Shown: piece by piece, positions 36,226 through 46,770 of the stretch | Position numbering within the stretch: the first letter of the stretch is position 1 | How the letters are laid out: each line of letters opens with the position of its first letter | DNA from: Beroe forskalii | Taxonomy: Eukaryota > Ctenophora > Nuda > Beroida > Beroidae | Length of the DNA: 64,000 nt | Direction: 5' to 3' | Assembly (NCBI GenBank): GCA_011033025.1 | Contig: WFMF01000129.1 | Location: 124,001-188,000 of the forward strand | The notes under the pieces: model-generated | The model's input: only the letters and a program-made list of their open reading frames with translations | What the model was told of the DNA's origin: nothing | Databases searched by the model: none | Program-made: the position numbers and the translations under genes

Positions 36226-37850
36226 TGCACGTGTTTTCCAGCGTGGAAGTACGCGTGCTTTCTCGTGAGAAAGTAGCGTGTTTTCATGTGAGAAAGTACG
36301 CGTGTTTTCATGTGAGAAAGTACGCGTGTTGTCTTGTGAGAAAGTACGCGTGTTTACTTGTGAGGAAGTACGCGTGTTTTCCTGTGAGAAAGTACGCGTG
36401 TTTCCTTGTGAAAAAGTACGCGTGCTTCCTTGTAAGGAATTACGCGTGCTTTCTTGTGAGAAAGTACGCGTCTTTTCTTGCGAGAAAGTACGCGTCATTT
36501 CTTGCAAGAAAGAACGTGTGCATTCTTGTGAAAAAGTACGCGTGCATTCTTGTGAAAAAGTACGCGTGCTTTCTTGCGAGAAAGTACGCGTCTTTTCTTG
36601 CAAGAAAGTACGCGTATGTTCTTGTGAGAAAGTACGCGTGTTTCCTTGTGAAAAAGTACGCGTGCTTCCTTGTAAGGAATTACGCGTGCTTTCTTGTGAG
36701 AAAGTACGCTTGCTTTCTTGTGAGGAAGTACGCTTGCTTTCTTGTGAGGAAGTACGCGTCTTTTCTCGCGAGAAAGTACGCGTCTTTTCTCGCGAGAAAG
36801 TACGCGTCTTTTCTCGCGAGAAAGTACGCGTCATTTCTTGCAAAAAAGTACGTGTGCATTCTTGTGAGAAAGTACGCGTGCTTTCTTGCGAGAAAGTACG
36901 CGTCTTTTCTTGCAAGAAAGTACGCGTATGTTCTTGTGAGAAAGTACGCGTATGTTCCTGTGAGAAAGTACGCGTGCTTTCTTGTGAGGAGGTACGCGTG
37001 TTTTCTTGTGAGAAAGTACGCGTGTTTCCTTGTGAGAAAGTACGCGTGTTTCCTTGTGAAAAAGTACGCGTGCTTCCTTGTAAGGAATTACGCGTGCTTT
37101 CTTGTGAGAAAGTACGCTTGCTTTCTTGTGAGGAAGTATGCGTCTTTTCTCGCGAGAAAGTACGCGTCATTTCTTGCAAAAAAGTACGTGTGCATTCTTG
37201 TGAGAAAGTACGCGTGCATTCTTGTGAGGAAGTACGCGTGCTTTCTTGCGAGAAAGTACGCGTCTTTTCTTGCAAGAAAGTACGCGTGCGTTCTTGTGAG
37301 AAACTGCGCGTGCTTTCTTGCGAGAAGGTACGCATCTTTTCTTGCGAGAAGGTACGCATCTTTTCTTGCGAGAAGGTACGCATCTTTTCTTGCGAAAAAG
37401 GACGCGTCTTTTCTTCCGAGAAAGACCGCGTGCTTTCTTGTGAGAAAGTCCGCGTTTTTTCCAGTGAGAAAGACCGCGTGCTTTTTTGAGAAATGAGAAA
37501 GACCGCGTGCTTTCTTGTGAGGAAGTACACATGTTTTCTTGTGAGAAAGTACGCGTGCTTTTTTGTGAGGAAGTACGCGTGCATTCTTGTGAGAAAGTAC
37601 GCGTGCTTTAGTTTCTTGTGAGAAAGTACGCGTGCTTTCTTGTGAGAAAGTGCGCGTGCTTTCTTGTGAGGAAGTACGCTAGCTTTCTTGTAAGAAAGTA
37701 CGCGTGCTTTCGTGTGTGGAAGTACGCGTGCTTTCATGTGAGGAAGTACACGAGTTTCCTCGTGAAAAAGTACGCCTGCTTTCTTGTAAAAAAATTGCGC
37801 GTGCTTTCTCATGCGTACTTTCTGACCAGAGCGCTTTCTGGTAAGAAAGC
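36226..37850. repeat. 24-bp palindromic satellite (ACGCGT-centred), first array
   Basis: About 67 units of gtgagaaagtacgcgtgctttctt. Within the unit, AGAAAGYACGCGTRCTTTCT is self-complementary around ACGCGT. Higher-order order is visible: the variant cgtgcttccttgtaaggaat occurs at 36421, 36661 and 37069, spacings of 240 and 408 bp, exact multiples of 24. Because 24 is a multiple of 3 and the unit lacks stops in several frames, long overlapping ORFs appear on both strands (up to 574 codons). They encode only 8-residue repeats and I do not treat them as genes. Confidence 0.92.
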
Positions 37851-38984
37851 GCTCGCGCGCTACCCCTAACCAGTGGCGTCGTGAAAAGCTTGAATTGCAC
37901 ATGCTTTACTCTAGGGGGGTCACATGAAAAATCGACTTGGACAAATCCCCACGAAAATGGTACCAAAATGATCGGCACAATGAGTACTTTCAAATGAACT
38001 AAGTTTTGTTGGTCTTTGAGACAATTTGAGGGAGTTATAGGCTGCACGTGGTCAAGGAGCCGCGCTCAAAATAAGCAACGCCGAAAATTTGCTTCAAATT
38101 ACGGATATCAATCGGCATCACAAAACTCGCGATTGAAAAATAAATCATCCCTCAAATTACAAGATAAAACATGGAAATGAAAGCTCGATAATTCCTCTAA
38201 CATTCCTCGAAACTTTCAGGGCAATACATTGTGTGGAAGAAAAGTTATCAATCTCCAAAGTCAACCGGTCAAAATTTGGTCGTATTTTGTTCATAACTCG
38301 GCTCAGGATAGACGTAGAACAAATCTGAAAACACTGTTAAATAGCGCAAGCGCCCCGTGCATTCCCACGGCGCGCAATTCTAAATGTTGAAGCGTAGCAC
38401 GTGCGCGCTGATTAATTTCGTTGTTTGGGTATATTTTGTCAGTTTCGCGTGTCGCAGTGAGAAAATGGGTTTTGTCAAATTTCTATCTTCCCATTTCTCA
38501 TCGAATCATCATGAAACTTTCAGGAAAGTTGAAAAACATAATAAACAGCTTTCCTGACTAATTTTTTTCTGAAAATCGAATCATGAGACGAGATATGAGC
38601 ATTTGTGTACACAAATTTTTTGAAAAACAAATTCTATAAATTGCATCATTTTGTCCAACTTCCGTGAGGAGCAAAATTTCCAGACAAAATTAGTCAGGAA
38701 ACTCTTTTTATGTCTTCTACGGCATATATCCAAATTTCAGACAGAACCCATTTATACCTTTTGAGTTATGACACTTTTAATGCGAAAAAATGTGTTACAC
38801 TTTTTATCGTAATTTCGTGCTAGTACTTTGTGCGCAAGTACGCGATTGTGACACCCCTATTTACTCCATGTTACGGAGCCTTATTTTGCGCGAACAAACA
38901 GGGACACGTAACATGTGGTAACACATGCTGCACCGCGCACTCTGTGTGGGAAACCAGGGTCCTGAATAGGGCAACCCGCGCGTT
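37851..38984. other. Spacer between the two 24-bp satellites
   Basis: Starts ctacccctaaccagtggcgt, which looks like a transposon end, but I could not find its partner. It has no coding exon. Several aaacttcatga and ttttgtca stretches suggest old dispersed repeats. Confidence 0.4.
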
Positions 38985-39722
38985 TTCTGGTATGGTGAGA
39001 AAGCTCGCGTGCTTTCTGGCGAGAAACTCCGCGCGCTTTCCAGTGAGAATTGAAAAAGCCCGCACACTTACCATAGTGAGAAAGCGAACAAAGAAAGTCC
39101 GCATGCTCACCACTTTCCAGTGAAAAATTGAAATCCCGCGTGCTATCCAGTGAGGAAGTTTGCGTGCTTCCAAGTGAAAAAGTTCGCATACTAATTTTGT
39201 GTGCTTTCCTCTGAGAAAGCCTGTGTGCTTTCTTCTGAAAAAGACCGGCGTGCTTAGCGTTCCTCTGAGGATCAGGAAGCCCCGAGCCCGCGTGCTTTCC
39301 TCTGAGAAAGCCCTCACTGAGAATGCCCGCGTGCTTTCTTCTGAGAAACTAGAAGTAGAAAGCCCCCGTGCTTTCTTGTGAGAAAGTCCGCGTGTTTTCC
39401 AGTGAGAAAACCCGCGTGTTTTTCCAGTGAGAAAGCCCGCGTGCTTTCCAGTGAGAAAGCCCGCGTGTTTTTCCAGTCAAAAAGCCCGCGTGCTTTCCAG
39501 TGAGCAAACCCGCGTGTTGTACTCTGAGAAAGCCCGCGTGCTTTCCAGTAAGAAAGCCCGCGTTCTTTCCAGTAAGAAAGCCCGCGTGCTTTCCCAGTGA
39601 GAAAGCCCGCGTGCTTTCCAGTGAGAAAGCCCGCGTGCTTTCCAGTGAGAAAGCCCGCGTGCTTTTCCTGTAAGAAAGCCCGCGTGCTTTCCAATGAGAA
39701 AGCCCGCGTGCTTTCCTGTGAG
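38985..39722. repeat. 24-bp palindromic satellite, second diverged array
   Basis: About 28 units of gtgagaaagcccgcgtgctttcca, more regular after 39360 and degenerate before. It differs from the first array mainly in the centre (CCGCGT for ACGCGT) and in ccagtgag for cttgtgag. The two arrays clearly share an ancestor but have been homogenised separately. Confidence 0.9.
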
Positions 39723-39865
39723 AGACATGTCCAGTCCCCATGATGTTCAAAATCACTGGTCTGTTTTTGATGACATTGACAGGCTGAATTCAGCATTGTT
39801 AGTAAGGTATGCGATATACATACCGATAGATTGTGATTGAAGAGAGATGCCTCATTTTAATTGAT

Positions 39866-39918
39866 AACAGTTTGGGTTGCTTATAATAGTTATCTCGAGA
39901 TAAGCAACCCGAACTGTT
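39866..39918. repeat. 53-bp inverted repeat
   Basis: aacagtttgggttgcttat pairs with ataagcaacccgaactgtt around a short atagttatctcgag centre. A perfect or near-perfect hairpin about 300 bp upstream of the tetraspanin start. Probably a tiny MITE; a regulatory role is not excluded. Confidence 0.6.
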
Positions 39919-40222
39919 TTCCGATGAGTTTACTTCTCATGCATGAAACATGAGCTGGGTATAAGAGCTGGTTGTATAACGAATGTAAAACAGATTCTTG
40001 ATACCTAATCTGACCTAGTTCACCTGCAACATTTTAACTTTTAAATGTAAATCATCTCTTGTTTCTTATCCCTGTTTCATATAAAAAAGTTCATAACATG
40101 TCAATTGCAGATGCACATCAATATCATTTTACACTGCAGTTGTTTTCTTAGTTTCTGTTGATATTTCCTCGCAGCTGAATTTGACCACTCGAAGAATCTA
40201 CCCGAAAGAGTGAAGCCCAACG

Positions 40223-41861
40223 ATGGAACATTGGAGGAAATGCTCAATGACTTTGTTATCGATTGCCAACATCTTCACCATCACCAGTGGTTTGGCGCTA
40301 GTTGGTACAGGGATACTGCTTCTCATCAGAGGCCATTTCATCTTCCCAGAAATTACTAAGCACAGGTAAAAATAAAATGAAGTTCGATTGAAGACCAAAA
40401 CCCAGCAATTTAATTCGTCACGAACACGTACTCATAAAAAGAAGCGCTATATTCGCTAAAGAAAGGTACTTCTCTATGAATGATCCCTTTCATATAATTT
40501 TCAGTGACAGCCTGACAGCAACATGCGGAGTTCTGGTTACCATGGGAATGTTGCTTGCGAGTTTCGGGGGATTTGGTTGCTACGCAACCCTCACAGGCAA
40601 ATACCTCAACTGCTACTTCTCAATGGTGTTTACTGTGGCGGTACTCGAGAGTTTTACTGTTGTCGCAGGTATGGTAGTGGTAGATGGCAAATTGCATCTT
40701 GTGTTACAATTACTAGTTACTAATTAAATTTCAGACTTTTTGAACCCCATCTGGCATTCCAGATAACTCAAACTTAACTGGAAGGGTCAGGTCAATTGCT
40801 CTGTGCAGACGTAGACCAAATGGACAAAAATTTTCCAAAGGCTCACAGTCTGGCCAAGTACAACATACCCTAAAACGCTCCACTCAAAACAGGAGGGTAC
40901 AAACAGGACTACATCTCGGAGAAGCTGGAGGGCTACGTGGAGACTCTGTTTGGACACTACAACAATGGGACAGCTAGAGATTGGCAGAGGTCCATAGTCT
41001 CACTCGTTCAGAGTTCCTTCAAGTGCTGCGGGTAGGTAAAATGTTCCAAATGTTAATGCTACATTTCATGAAGGAGATGTTCAATGCAGCAGTTAGCACC
41101 TTCTTTTTGGGCTCGATGAGTCCATTGCCATATCAAAATCCCCACTCATTACCATAAACTTAAAGTGATTTGATTCAGCAATTCTAATGTTATTCCCTTT
41201 TCTACTCCTCAGTCTTGATGACTCCACCTGGAAGCTGTGGTACGACTACTTACCAGCCTCCTGCTGTTCCATCACAACACCAGACCCTGAAACCTCTGAC
41301 CAGGTGATCTGCACACCAAACCACCCCTCCCTACACACGGCTTCCTGTAGCCCCCCACTCTCCCACTTCCTCAACATCACCACTTGGGGCATCATTGGAG
41401 CCTTCCTCGGCTTCCTGCTCCTCAACTTAGTCCTCATGGCAGCAGCAAGGATGCTGAGACGGTCCTTGAGCCACGAACCAGAGTTCGTATACACGGACGT
41501 TGTGCAGAACAGTAACCAACAGATCTCGAGAAGGGACATGTCAAAAATAAAGGTTGCTAGGTTGTCAGATGTTGCTAGGGTGTCGGATGTTGCTATGGAG
41601 TCAGGATTTGCTCGGGTGTCAGGATATCTGATGCTTCCAGGGTGTCTTATATTGCTAGAAGATCTACAGCTGGTTCTATTCACCCGGGGAGTCCGCCCTA
41701 CAATTCTACTTGGCTGTGATCAGTCCTTCAACCCTCCAACCAAAGATCTCAAACAGCAGAAAGATGGTCAGAGAGATAAAAAACATGAAGATAATGCAAC
41801 TGGTAAAGAAGATCATGGGAATAATAAGAAAGTAAGATTAAGACTAAGGATCATGGAATGA
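40223..41861 (+). CDS. Tetraspanin, complete, four exons
   Basis: Exons: 40223-40365, 40505-40668, 40893-41031 and 41213-41861, all in phase, 364 residues. An in-frame TGA at 40211-40213 precedes the ATG, which fixes the start. Four hydrophobic segments are seen: TM1 near LLSIANIFTITSGLALVGTG, TM2 in VLVTMGMLLASFGGFGCY, TM3 in FSMVFTVAVLESFTVVAG, and TM4 in WGIIGAFLGFLLLNLVLMAA. The large extracellular loop has the diagnostic CCG (split by the last intron) and PASCC, plus two more cysteines (VICTPN, TASC) and N-glycosylation sites (NGT, NIT). Tetraspanins organise membrane microdomains by pairing with partner proteins. The C-terminal tail is unusually long (about 140 residues) and includes a short internal duplication (VARLSDVARVSD) and a K-rich end. 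Confidence 0.93.
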
Positions 41862-42745
41862 AAAGTAAGATGCAAAGAAGAGCTTGGAGTCGAGTTCATT
41901 GTGGAAAGGAAAATGTTTTAACATTCTCAATGAGATAATGAACCTTATTTTTCTATGTTTGCTGGTAATAAAAATGAGTTTTTACGATTTAAAAAAGTAT
42001 ATTTCGCTTATTAATTTGTTGTAACTAAAATTCGATTTGAATTTAATTATTTAATTCAAAAATCGAATTTAATTAAAATCATGGCCAGTGAATCAGCTCG
42101 CACCTAAAGACAATGACATTTATTATCTACAACAACATAAGATTAAGAACCTGAACTCGAAGTGTTGATACAACATATTGGTATATTTGACTGAAAAAAG
42201 GGATCAAACATAGGAACATCTCACATATGAAATTATTGAAACACGTAACTGCTCTGATACGTTATGGTAGGTAATAATTCAATTTACACGTAAATTGCAA
42301 TACAAATAACAGGTAAATTATAACATTAATTAGCAACAAATACCAAGAAAATAATATGAAGATAGTAATTATTAATTAACATTAAATACTCAAATACCAA
42401 GAGAATAATATTAAGATAGTATTTTTAAAATATTTACTTTTCACATCAAGGCTTACTATCCTGCAAAAGGTGAATTGTGACTTCTCAACTCAGCGGCGAC
42501 GTAAGCTTTAACAGTAGCTTTCAGCTTTATAAGATCCCGAAATATGCATGACAGTGACCAATCAGCGCGCAAGTTTCCAACAATCTGTCCTTCCATACAA
42601 ATGAAATCAATTTGACCCTGTCTGTAAGTATAACTGTTCTATTTCGTTGAGATGGAATCTCGAATCTGGTTTTATGTGAATCCGATCAGTCAATTGACAT
42701 TTCATCTGAACAGTTTAAGTTAAAATAACAGCTTACTCGGTACCC
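41862..42745. other. Convergent intergenic region
   Basis: Lies between the 3' ends of the tetraspanin (+) and the GPCR (-). An AATAAA at about 41967 is a candidate tetraspanin poly(A) signal. The rest is A+T-rich without exons. Confidence 0.5.
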
Positions 42746-45700
42746 TCAGGAAACAGGGCTATTTTTGTAGCGCCTCATTTTGAAAGGCGGACTGTAGAAT
42801 ATCCTAGCAACGTCCCCGGCACTGGACCGACTACAAGGTCCCTCACTCACCGTGACACCGGTGAAACTCCTGTTTCTCAGGCTGTTCATTGCCACCAGCT
42901 TGTTGCTGTGTTTCCGTTTGGAGGAAGGTTTGAAGAGGGAGGCTGCCCTTATCTTGCAGTTGAGTTGCTCCCGCTGTCTGTTGAGAGCACAGAACTGTAG
43001 GAGGGTACTGATGGCAGGGTAGAGGGTCGGGATCAGGAACTTCATCTGGAGGTATAGCAGGGTGATATAGGAAGTGTTTAGGAGTTGGATGGGTTTTCAT
43101 TTACTCAATCAATATAACACGAGAAGTAAGTTCATCATAATATGTCAGTCAATGATCGTCAATCAAATTCAGACGGTTGGTCAGTTCACAGTCGACTGAA
43201 TGAATGAACTGATAGATTGGTTGAAATTTGAAAACAGTCTAAGAACAAGACCTACTCATACTGACAAACTAATTTATAAACCGAGTAACCGACACTCTTT
43301 TACCCACTATCCAGAACTTACAGTGAATAGGATGATGAATAGCTTGGCAGGGCAGTTGCTGATGACTGATATGTTGCTGACCTCCTCCAAACTGTTCAGG
43401 GAGAAGAATACCAGGGTTGGAATGTAGCAGCTGAGGAGGAAAGAGGAGTTTCATGTGAGAATATTGACATGGTTTTGATATAAATACGAGTTAGATTGTA
43501 AAAACGGTTTAGAATGTAAATTTTGTGCTCTCCAAAATAAACTCTAACCAAACTCTAATGACCATACTTCGCGAGCATTTTGAGGAAGGTTTATTTTCAT
43601 TTATTTGGTGAAAGATTTTCCGGACAATGGACATATCAATTATCACAATACAACATTTTGTCTCGTAATTTTTCAACTGTAAGCAAAGCTGGTAAGGCTT
43701 AGATTTGGGGTCAGATTTGGGGCCAGGACAAGAAAATGGATTATCCTGTGCTGAAATGTCCTGAGATGAAATTTCTTATGCCGACATTCTACAACCGAAA
43801 TTAAAACTTAATGTAGTTTAATTTCAGTGCAACATTCAAAGAGCTTGTCACTAAATCTTCTGACACTTAATCAATTTCATTAATTAATTAAGCGATTGAG
43901 CGGATGAAACTTCCAAATTTTGGATCTTAGTAAAATTTCACATTAAAACATTGACTTCTGCTAGCATCTAGTTATATGGAACGACGGTTACATATACGAT
44001 CATCAGAAATTATGATCAAGGAGAGTAAAGAAAAAGTTTAGAATATTTTTCTCAAGAGATTTAAGTTTAAACGATATAACTGATACGAGAGAGTTGTAAT
44101 CAGAAGCTGTCATAAATCTTGTGATTATTGTCGTCAGCTGCTATATTTCACACACCCACGAAGATGCAAAGAGAATTAAACTGGAAGGAAGTAACTTTCA
44201 CAGGTTGGCTAGAGGAAAATCTTATATTTTTTATTATCACAATATTTCAATGTTGAACAGGAACACGAGTATTTACCCTGGTTAAGTTGGAACTTTCAAA
44301 TTCAAGCAGTAACTTTAACAGGATTTAACCTGTTGAAATTTAAAGATAAAGCTTGTGTTACAGAAACAAAAGACGTAGTCTCACATGAGGAAGAAAGATG
44401 TGAGGAGGACGATCATGAAGGTAGTTTTGGTGTAAGTCCGGCGACCGGGCAGAACTGTGGGGTTTTTGTAGGACTTAGCGAGTTCCCTGATGACGTACCT
44501 GAAATCATGTGTACTGTCAGGGATACTGTTAAGCTGGATTTGTGCTAACCTAGGTTGAATAAGAGACCAAGATACAGTGAAACTTTTGTACTGAGTTTTG
44601 ATCCTGAAATTGCAAAAAGAAGACTGTAACCCTTACCCCAGAGGCACTAAATTCGGCAACTCACGTGTTTGAAATAGTGGTGAGTACGGCACCGTAAGAA
44701 CTCACGTGTTTGAAATAGTGGTGAGGACGGCACCGTAAGAACTCACGTGTTTGAAATAGTGGTGAGTACGGCACCGTTAGAACTCACGTGTTTGAAATAG
44801 TGGTGAGGACGGCACCGTAAGAACTCACGTGTTGGAAATAGTGGTGAGGACGGCACCGTAAGAACTCACGTGTTTGAAATAGTGGTGAGGACGGCACCGC
44901 ACAGGATGGGAATAACGTCCAGAGGGAAGACAATGAACTTGTAGGTGTACTGGTCAGGAGGACAGAAGGGGACGGAGTAAGTGAAGAAGGACTGGAGCAC
45001 CCACCTGGGATGAGGAAGACTATGAACTTGTATGTGTACTACGGTGAGGGTATTGGACATTGGTCATACCACCTGGGCAGATGAATTACTGCGGGACATT
45101 GGACATTCCCGGGAGTCTCTCTCGGACTCAAAGTCAGGAGTGCCCCAGGAGTACCCCAGGAGTCCTCCGGGGAGTACCCCAGGAGTCCTACGGGGTACCC
45201 CAGGTCCACGGGGTACCCCAGGAGTCCTGGGGAGTACCCCAGGGTACTCCCCCCGTGTCTATGTACCCCATTGTAATTTGTAGGTCCTCAGGGAGTACCC
45301 CCGGAAGTTCAATAAATAGTGGTGGGGTGTAGAACTATCCGGTTTCAACTTCTGTCTCTGACATTGTAATTTTTCATTAAGTAATCGGGTGCAATAAATA
45401 ATCCGGGGTGTAGAACTATCCGGTTTCAACTTCTGTCTCTGACACGTAATAATTTCATTAAGATGCTGTGTTTCCCTAAAAGCTTGTTTATGACAGGTTT
45501 CAGACAGGTTTCACACAGATTCTATCTTCTTTTTGGAAAGTATTTTACGGGTGTCCGCCTGTCCAGAGGCCTTCGTTAGTCGGCCCATCAAGACGACCTG
45601 AGATTATCTGAGATCATCTAAATATCCAATTTCATTGATGGTTGCATGCTAGAGTTACCAACTGACAAATTTTAATATTATTATGTTTAATGGGAATTTG

Positions 45701-46770
45701 GAAGGCGGAAATCCAAAAATGGCAAATTTCATTTCATGAGAACCGAAACCATGAATCAAGTCTCTTAGAAATCGACAGAGTCTTCTAAATGTCAAGAATA
45801 GTGCGTCAAGAATAAAATGCAGGAATAAAATGAAGCTTATATAGGAGTTGACATACTGGCAATGGAAGAAGTATCTGACAGCGAGCCACAGCGCCCCGAA
45901 GAGCCAGCACATCCCGGACAGGACCCCCGTCATGAGTTTGGAGGAGCGTTGCAAGCTGTACCTCAGGGGTCTGGCAATGCTCCAAGCTCGGATGGTACTG
46001 AGAGTTGTCACCAGCATGATGGTACACAGGTACCCAAACCACCAAACATGACCTGAAGCAGGGGGTTAAATCGGTTCATATTCTTCAAAGAATAGGGTCA
46101 TTGATGGGCGTGGCGGAAAGATGGATCTGGATTTGTGCAGGCAGGGTTATCTTAATATTTAGCCAACTATACAACTGATAACTGTGACTGTTAGAGTACA
46201 AATTCCAATCATTGACTCGGACTGACTGACACAACTAACCTATCGCCAGTTCGAAGTAGTACTGAGAGGAGTTGCTGTCCATTCTGTCAATGAATTGTCT
46301 GCCTCGCAGCAGGTAGACACCACCGTAGACAGAAGTGAACCCGACCAACACCCCGACCACTGATAACTGCAGGGTAAGTCAGTAGAAGGGGGTTTGGCGC
46401 TATCCTCCGCTCCGAACCCCGCCGCAGACTTTCAATGTCAGCCGTCGAAAAATTTTTGCGGATTCCGAGCGGTTCTGCGCGAAGTCTGAGTGGAGTCCGC
46501 GCCGGGGGATTTCAATAACTGAATTTTAGAATCATGACTGCAGTGTGTTTGAATATTTAATAATCAAGCGAAGTTCACCTCGACGAACATGAAAGCAGAG
46601 GCTCTGTGGGGAGCATCCCTGTAGTAGGCAAGACACACCACCCCGTTGCCCAGGATAGCCAGCGCCCCCGCAATAAGGTGGATAGATCCGATCACCAGGT
46701 CTGTAGCTTCACTCGGGTAGTACTCGGGAACCCCGTCACCGCGAACTCCGAGCTGTTTCCTGTTATCATC
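42746..46770 (-). CDS. Divergent rhodopsin-like (class A) GPCR, seven exons, N-terminus missing
   Basis: Minus-strand exons: 46770-46579, 46366-46240, 46052-45857, 45004-44870, 44498-44385, 43430-43322 and 43045-42746; every junction keeps frame, giving about 390 residues. Seven helices follow in order: TM1 with LGN (IAGALAILGNGVV), TM2 VVGVLVGFTSVYGGVYLL, TM3 ending TLSTIRAWSIARPLRY, TM4 with its Trp (SGMCWLFGALW), TM5 with Pro (FIVFPLDVIP), TM6 with CYIP in the CWxP position, and TM7 FLIPTLYPAIS. The DRY motif is reduced to IRA, the NPxxY Asn is absent, and no cysteine sits at the usual top of TM3. ECL1 has an NSS glycosylation site. The ligand is unknown. The last exon contains a perfect donor (ACG|gtgagt at 42850), so the true C-terminus may lie elsewhere. 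An upstream exon must supply the start. Confidence 0.82.
44660..44900. repeat. 41-bp array repeating the end and 5' splice site of GPCR exon 4
   Basis: Six units; on the minus strand each reads gccgtcctcaccactatttc, aaacac, then gtgagttcttacggt. The first unit in gene order is the real exon end (codons AVLTTISNT). The five others lie in the following intron, each with an intact AAACAC|gtgagt donor. Confidence 0.9.
45005..45073 (-). pseudogene. Decayed duplicate of part of GPCR exon 4
   Basis: Just upstream of exon 4 in gene direction, this segment repeats its middle: gaagactatgaacttgtatg versus exon gaagacaatgaacttgtagg on the plus strand, with codons YTYKFIVF in both. It also carries a second ctgcccag|GTGG acceptor like the real catcccag|GTGG. 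The frame is broken by a TAG and its downstream part is lost, so it is a relic rather than an alternative exon. Confidence 0.55.
45118..45310. repeat. GC-rich degenerate repeat in a GPCR intron
   Basis: About 8 units around ggagtaccccaggagtcctn and gggg, 20-25 bp each. Strongly GC-rich compared with its surroundings. ORFs on the plus strand here are artefacts. Confidence 0.8.
45325..45465. repeat. About 80-bp direct duplication
   Basis: ggggtgtagaactatccggt, ttcaacttctgtctctgaca and taat..ttcattaag occur twice, about 80 bp apart, in the GPCR intron between exons 3 and 4. Confidence 0.75.

Noticed and set aside
36054-37902. Very long ORFs on both strands (480, 403 and 574 codons)
   Set aside because: They are the 24-bp satellite read in stop-free frames, with 8-residue repeats and open frames on opposite strands at once. 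There is no start context, splice structure or non-repeat domain.
45032-45332. Plus-strand proline/serine-rich ORFs
   Set aside because: They read a GC-rich intronic repeat of the minus-strand GPCR gene.
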